Source of the DNA: Tenericutes bacterium HGW-Tenericutes-5 | GTDB lineage: Bacteria; Bacillota_I; Bacilli_A; Izemoplasmatales; Hujiaoplasmataceae | Length of the DNA stretch: 11,630 nucleotides | Reading direction: 5' to 3' | Assembly: GCA_002839125.1 (NCBI GenBank) | Contig: PGXI01000035.1 | Location: forward strand, 1-11,630 | Shown: positions 8,301 to 11,630 of the stretch, one piece after another | Layout: every line of letters starts with the position of its first letter | Numbering within the stretch: the first letter of the stretch is position 1 | Notes under the pieces: generated by a model | The model's database searches: none | What the model was told of the DNA's origin: nothing | The model's input: the letters and a program-made list of their open reading frames with translations, nothing else | Made by a program: the position numbers and the translations under genes

Positions 8301-8513
8301 GTACCCTTCAATTAAATAATAATCAGTAATACCTATAACTTCTACTTTTTCATTAATTGCTTTTGTAAAAAGTTCATACACATATTTATCAAGAATTTTA
8401 TTTTGGTTGACCTTATCAAAACCATTACCTAAATCTCCATTATTTAAAACTGAAAAAGGAGAATGAACATGCAAATCCCATTTTCTCCACATTGAACCTA
8501 CTTTATAATTCAT
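5376..8513 (-). CDS. PHP-domain hydrolase fused to an ABC/SMC-like ATPase (TrlF-like), putative defence protein
   Basis: A 1045-residue, probably cytoplasmic ATPase with an N-terminal PHP phosphoesterase or nuclease domain; its substrate is unknown. PHP motifs are WDLHVHS (His15, His17), GITDYY (Asp64), a middle HVIFSHE (His140) and GSDAH (Asp285, His287). Walker A GNKGSGKS is at 376-383. Residues about 500-880 are charged and helical, with no CxxC zinc hook. The second half of the ATPase follows: signature LSPGER at 926-931, Walker B LVIDQPED at 949-956, LDN at 958-960 and H-loop His985. The architecture fits what I know as TrlF-family AAA-like ATPases and recalls RloC and PrrC, but the catalytic domain is N-terminal. 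The ATG at 8513 has a near-perfect GAGGAGG 7 nt upstream. It sits between a helicase-nuclease and a Type I operon, so defence is likely. In PHP motif II the usual second metal-binding His is Tyr65. Confidence 0.88.
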   Translation of the reverse strand: MNYKVGSMWRKWDLHVHSPFSVLNNGDLGNGFDKVNQNKILDKYVYELFTKAINEKVEVIGITDYYLIEGYKSVKQILDDKIRLSRIFATEISKDSKFLEYIKKITLLPNIEFRLELGISKKTPLGLKNSKYQLHVIFSHEVEIQKIEDNFLHRLEYMTHVSDGKHDTYTITKENFESYGANLLSKGIGGNGSPLFVGMNNAYVDIKDVIKFLDSIEFKDKHIVILAEEDQSNQNWNDQLAGIRSNLYSASHAIFSSNEKTINWGVDGRSYKILKKNMPCIWGSDAHNFSAFFKTKHDRYTWIKADTTFDGLLLAIKNPINRIHIGESCKELEIARKRINYTFEKVKVDLKDKSRKSKVWFDIELTLNPFLVTIIGNKGSGKSALSDIIGYLGNSYNSSDYSFLSTDRFLSKRTKYGDYFNAELTLWNTDKVKKSSLSNVTDYTKSEMVKYLPQKYIEDTCNDLGESFQNEIDSAIFSYVGPQEKGTATTLADLISLKTKSSINALIDYRSQLEKTNNEIRRLEDKSTKIYRQDLENGYRNQQLKLKSHLENKPVEVIKPSDEFKHENSLIIDKISKRINEIDVEISRTIDQASKINNQIIRIEDFKAETKKLDDDINNINAMYLELSVLLELDKKDYVKFNFFSLDLDEKYESLVKNKLAISKLLNDTNFTLGLNKLPEGLNNEVELDKLLDESYSLYDKKDYLDLFIKRLLKDVSVDEQRYLEYQSNLKNWEQVAQMIEGNIPNTIDGESIKKYKMELDYLDKGIKSDLDSLKNRRLEFISHIYDEYNKIIDKYANIYSPIQEKIDYIMKTEIEKIEFKALFKVDESRLRDKILEYIDTRAGSDFKGKSEANKVVDDLIGSTDFNDKDSIITFVTELLSKICDNPNEIKKRLSNPIEFYNYITKLEYLNPVFSIVSGDRDLSELSPGERGIVLLIFYLALSKDNIPLVIDQPEDNLDNQSVYSRLVPAIIEAKKNRQVIVVTHNPNIAVACDSEQVIFCSINKDSGELIYESGSIENPIIKKHILDVLEGTKPAFDKRKTTYN

Positions 8514-8533
8514 TTTATATCCTCCTCATTTGC

Positions 8534-8561
8534 AATATAAATACTTTTATATAATTTTCAA
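8534..8561 (-). promoter_or_regulatory. Possible promoter of the PHP-ATPase gene
   Basis: The minus strand has TTGAAA at 8561-8556, a 16-bp spacer, and TATATT at 8539-8534, each close to the -35 and -10 consensus. Transcription would start just before the GAGGAGG ribosome site, leaving a leader of only about 15-20 nt. A second TTGAAA at 8579-8574 and the palindrome aaatcgattt at 8567-8576 lie just upstream. A+T-rich DNA yields such matches easily, so confidence is low. Confidence 0.35.
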
Positions 8562-8800
8562 AACGAAAATCGATTTCAATAACCCATTCCTTTTTCAGCT
8601 ATTCTTAGTTACAGGTTTACAACCACATAATACTTTTTAAATTTTAAAAATGCTGATGCTAAGTTACTAATATAATCCTCAATCACGGTAATCTATAATG
8701 CATTTATTTTATAACATAAAAAAGTTTATCAGATTATTTTATTACAGTTAAACAACAGCATATTACATGACTTAAATGAAACGCACAGTAATTCTTAAAC

Positions 8801-8819
8801 TGTTAAAATATATTTAACA
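8801..8819. repeat. Inverted repeat 32 bp downstream of the helicase gene
   Basis: tgttaaa at 8801-8807 and tttaaca at 8813-8819 form a perfect 7-bp inverted repeat with a 5-base centre. The hairpin is A+T-only apart from one pair and has no T-run after it on the minus strand. It is therefore at best a weak terminator, or a symmetrical protein-binding site. The arm shares TGTTA with the repeats before the XRE gene. Confidence 0.35.
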
Positions 8820-8850
8820 AAATTAAATCATTACATATTCCTTATTAACA

Positions 8851-11630
8851 TCAACTACTTTTAAACTGTTTATTCAGTATCTCCTTAATGTAGTAGTACT
8901 TTCTTGCTAATACATTTTCAACTCTAATTAACTTGAAGTTATGCTGTCTACAAATGTAATCTTTCTTTTTATCATTAGTTTTTTTATATGGATTATTTTT
9001 ATGTTCAGGACCATCTAACTCTATTGCAAATACTGGTATTTCTTTATTGTTAACTTTTCTATAAATAACGATATCAAACACACCAGTGTAATATAAATCA
9101 ATAATCCCAAAATTTTCTTTAAAAACATGTTTTATAGGTACTTCTCTTCTCATAATATGGTTAGTAGTAGTAATCTCAAGTGCATGTACTAGATTATCCA
9201 TGAAATCTTGCTCCAACTCCGACGAGTATGGTTTTACCCCTAAAGCTCTTGATGATGTTTCTTTCTTAGTGATAATAGAATTACCATTCTTTTTAATATA
9301 ATTATATAGTTCATAGAAGTCATTGTTGGAATCATTAATATTTAATCTTTCTATCTCTTTTTGATTACCAAACAAAACTAGTTTTTTTGCAGCTCTTGAA
9401 GTTGCGACATTTATAAGTTCTTTGTTGTTTTTTAACCACTCATATGTTTTCTTATAAGTTTGATTTGTTATCGCGGATGAAAATAGAATTACATCCTTTT
9501 CATCTCCTTGGAAAGTGTGAATAGTTCCACAAGGTATTGAGTCTAGATTTGTGCCTATTAAAATTTCCTTAATAAGTTCCTTTTGACTATTAAAAGGCGT
9601 TATAATTCCAATGTTTTCATTGGGATTATCTTTAATATATTTAACAATATCGTGAGCTTCAGCTTCTGAAGTGTTTCTTCCAGTTAAATTATCACCATCA
9701 TTATTTACAAAAACTAATCCATTACTATCATCCAACTGACTCTTAATTATTAGTTTTCCATTATAATATTTCCTATTGTTAAATTCTATAATTTTCCTAT
9801 TGCATCGATAATGAGATTTCAATAGAATTTCATCACTTATATAATCTGATGAAAGAAATGTTTTATATATAGAATTTTCAATATAATTATATTCTTTTCC
9901 AATCCCATATTTTTTCATCAGATGCTCATTAGTTTTCTTATCTAATAAAATTACTGGATTAAGTTGCTGAGGGTCACCAACTAAAACCAGATTTCTACCT
10001 CGGATTATTGGTATCAATGCAGTTGCTTGATCACATTGACTCGCTTCATCCATAATACACAAATCAAATAATTGTTTTGGTGGTCCTAATCTAAATGAAG
10101 ACAAATTAGTTGTTATTACAATAGGAAAAACTTTTAAGAAAATCTTTAAATTTTCTTCTTTAGATAGAAATTTATTAAACAAGTCCAATTTTTCATCTTC
10201 GTTTTCAAGATATATTATGTCTAATAGTTCCTTATATTTTGGTTCTTTAAGTTTTTGCAGATGTCTAATTGATTCGTAATTTAAGTATTTCATAAAGCTT
10301 TCATAATCTGTATTAATCTTTGAGAGAGCTTCTTCATCACTAATAAAACCTAACTCTTCTAGACGTTTGTTTATACTAGTTAATTGCTTTGCTTGAATTT
10401 CGATACTAAAATTCATTAGGCCAGGATTTTCAACTATCTCTTCTATTATTTTTTTTCTTTCAACTAAATCGATTTTTTCTTCGTATTTTGCTAAAACTTT
10501 GCTTAATTCTTGCAAACTATTAGTTGTTATACCTCTATTTTTATTAAGAGTATTATCATAAATAGGTAGATTCTTGACTTTCTCAAAAGCTAATTTTATT
10601 TCATTTAATGTATCTTTTACTCTATCAGCATTACCAAGTCTGGCAATCGGAAAAAAGATATCATACTTATCATATTTTAAACTTCTCATCGTTTTATAAA
10701 TACCATTCATTGGATGATTGTTATAAGATGTTACCAGCACTGTTTTTTCGTTGAAAAAAGCAGTCGCAATTAGATTGATAATTGTGTTAGTTTTACCAGT
10801 TCCTGGAGGCCCTTGAACATATGTAATTGGATACTTCATCCCTTTGTGAATCGCAAGTAACTGATCGATATTTATTTTGTCGTTCAGTAATGTGATTGGA
10901 TAGTTTTTTTTCCTAATAAAATTAGATTTTACATCTCCAAAAAAAGCATTTAGAGGTATACTAAAATCACTACTATTATACAAATCGATGATACCTTGAT
11001 ATTGTGAAACTAAATCTACTATTCCATTTCTTGATATTTCTATTAGAAATGGAGAATCAGTAATATCAGTTGGATTTTTATAATATTTTTCTATTATATG
11101 TATTATCTTCTTTCTGTTTTTTTCGAAGTTATCAACTAAATAGTATTCTTCTTCAGGGAGACATCTAGCTAAGCTGTATTTCTCAACACCATCAATAAAC
11201 TCTTTATTAACTTTAATTTCATTTGAAGGTACTAATGTTTTAGCTCTCACATCTAAAAACAATTCTTTGTATGCCAAAACATATAAACCTTTACTATCTT
11301 TGATACTCAATATATTTAACCCGAGTATTACTTGATATCCATGACCAATTTCTTTTTCAAGGTTATATTGAAAAGCTTTAGAAAATGATTCAAATTGGTT
11401 TTGTGATAGCTTATATTCTTTTATTTCCTTAATTGTGTCTTCGTCTATATATTGAGTTAGTACATATTGGGATTTGATAGGTGTAATATTTAAAGCATAA
11501 CATTCTTGTAGATAGTTAAGGACTTTTAAGTTAGCGGAATTTTCAAACAAAAAATTATAGCTATCTCTTGAATTTTCAATTGTTTTAATTAACTTTACAT
11601 TTTTAGTATGATATGAAGAATCAACTACTC
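8851..11630 (-). CDS. SF1 (Upf1/DNA2-like) helicase with C-terminal PD-(D/E)XK-like nuclease; 5' end beyond the window
   Basis: A DNA or RNA helicase probably coupled to nucleic-acid cleavage. The frame is open to the right edge; the TTG at 11550 has no ribosome site and 26 sense codons precede it, so the true start is outside. Counting the visible 925 residues from the edge, helicase motifs are complete: GPPGTGKT 273-280, DEAS 527-530, GDPQQL 551-556, HYR 606-608, HTFQGDE 704-710 and ATSRA 742-746 with the arginine finger. About 245 residues, largely helical, separate Walker A from motif II. The last 120 residues look like a DUF2726 or very-short-patch-repair-like nuclease: FDIVIY (Asp852), IELDGPEH (Glu870-Leu-Asp872), then KKKDY and FKLIRV. 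The usual Lys of ExK is Asp. The stop is TGA, 337 bp before the PHP-ATPase gene on the same strand. The visible N-terminal 240 residues match nothing I recognise. A defence role is inferred from context. Confidence 0.9.
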   Translation of the reverse strand, partial: VVDSSYHTKNVKLIKTIENSRDSYNFLFENSANLKVLNYLQECYALNITPIKSQYVLTQYIDEDTIKEIKEYKLSQNQFESFSKAFQYNLEKEIGHGYQVILGLNILSIKDSKGLYVLAYKELFLDVRAKTLVPSNEIKVNKEFIDGVEKYSLARCLPEEEYYLVDNFEKNRKKIIHIIEKYYKNPTDITDSPFLIEISRNGIVDLVSQYQGIIDLYNSSDFSIPLNAFFGDVKSNFIRKKNYPITLLNDKINIDQLLAIHKGMKYPITYVQGPPGTGKTNTIINLIATAFFNEKTVLVTSYNNHPMNGIYKTMRSLKYDKYDIFFPIARLGNADRVKDTLNEIKLAFEKVKNLPIYDNTLNKNRGITTNSLQELSKVLAKYEEKIDLVERKKIIEEIVENPGLMNFSIEIQAKQLTSINKRLEELGFISDEEALSKINTDYESFMKYLNYESIRHLQKLKEPKYKELLDIIYLENEDEKLDLFNKFLSKEENLKIFLKVFPIVITTNLSSFRLGPPKQLFDLCIMDEASQCDQATALIPIIRGRNLVLVGDPQQLNPVILLDKKTNEHLMKKYGIGKEYNYIENSIYKTFLSSDYISDEILLKSHYRCNRKIIEFNNRKYYNGKLIIKSQLDDSNGLVFVNNDGDNLTGRNTSEAEAHDIVKYIKDNPNENIGIITPFNSQKELIKEILIGTNLDSIPCGTIHTFQGDEKDVILFSSAITNQTYKKTYEWLKNNKELINVATSRAAKKLVLFGNQKEIERLNINDSNNDFYELYNYIKKNGNSIITKKETSSRALGVKPYSSELEQDFMDNLVHALEITTTNHIMRREVPIKHVFKENFGIIDLYYTGVFDIVIYRKVNNKEIPVFAIELDGPEHKNNPYKKTNDKKKDYICRQHNFKLIRVENVLARKYYYIKEILNKQFKSS

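Larger units (their letters stand above)
8514..8850. other. 337-bp A+T-rich gap between the helicase and PHP-ATPase genes
   Basis: No open frame of useful length was found on either strand; the ATGs I checked run into stops within about ten codons. It probably holds the promoter of the PHP-ATPase gene near its low-coordinate end. A short inverted repeat lies close to the helicase stop. I see no canonical terminator, tRNA or known riboswitch pattern. Confidence 0.6.

Noticed and set aside
8634..8650. A/T-only near-palindrome in the gap
   Set aside because: Runs of T and A are common in this A+T-rich gap and carry no further signal.
8801..8819. Rho-independent terminator for the helicase gene
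   Set aside because: The inverted repeat is real, but the stem has only one G-C pair and no T-run follows on the minus strand.

Overview
The window looks like a defence island in a low-GC member of the Bacillota (Firmicutes). The DNA is strongly A+T-rich. Several starts carry strong Shine-Dalgarno sites (for example GAGGAGG before the PHP-ATPase gene). The HsdS repeats (FKGFTDTWEQ..., IDSLITLHQ...) resemble those I know from lactobacilli, streptococci and related Bacilli. TGA is a stop and TGG encodes Trp, so the standard code applies. I cannot name the genus.

Every gene lies on the minus strand, so transcription runs from high to low coordinates. From right to left these are: (1) a large superfamily 1 helicase fused to a C-terminal PD-(D/E)XK-like nuclease, whose 5' end lies beyond the right edge; (2) a 337-bp A+T-rich gap; (3) a 1045-residue protein joining a PHP-type metal-dependent hydrolase to an ABC/SMC-like ATPase with a long helical middle (TrlF-like); (4) a 418-bp gap holding a promoter and candidate operators; (5) a tight Type I restriction-modification operon of a 61-residue XRE regulator, hsdM, hsdS and the first third of hsdR, which runs off the left edge.

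The operon should methylate its own target through HsdM2-HsdS and cut unmodified DNA after HsdR translocation. The small XRE protein probably times expression through repeats over the operon promoter. The PHP-ATPase and the helicase-nuclease are not standard Type I subunits. Each joins an NTPase engine to a probable nuclease or phosphoesterase. Together they could be a second defence module, or a back-up that responds when restriction fails, as PrrC and RloC are linked to Type I systems elsewhere. That link is inference from domains and position.

Both edge genes are partial because of the window limits. I found no tRNA, rRNA, CRISPR array, intact insertion sequence or convincing rho-independent terminator.
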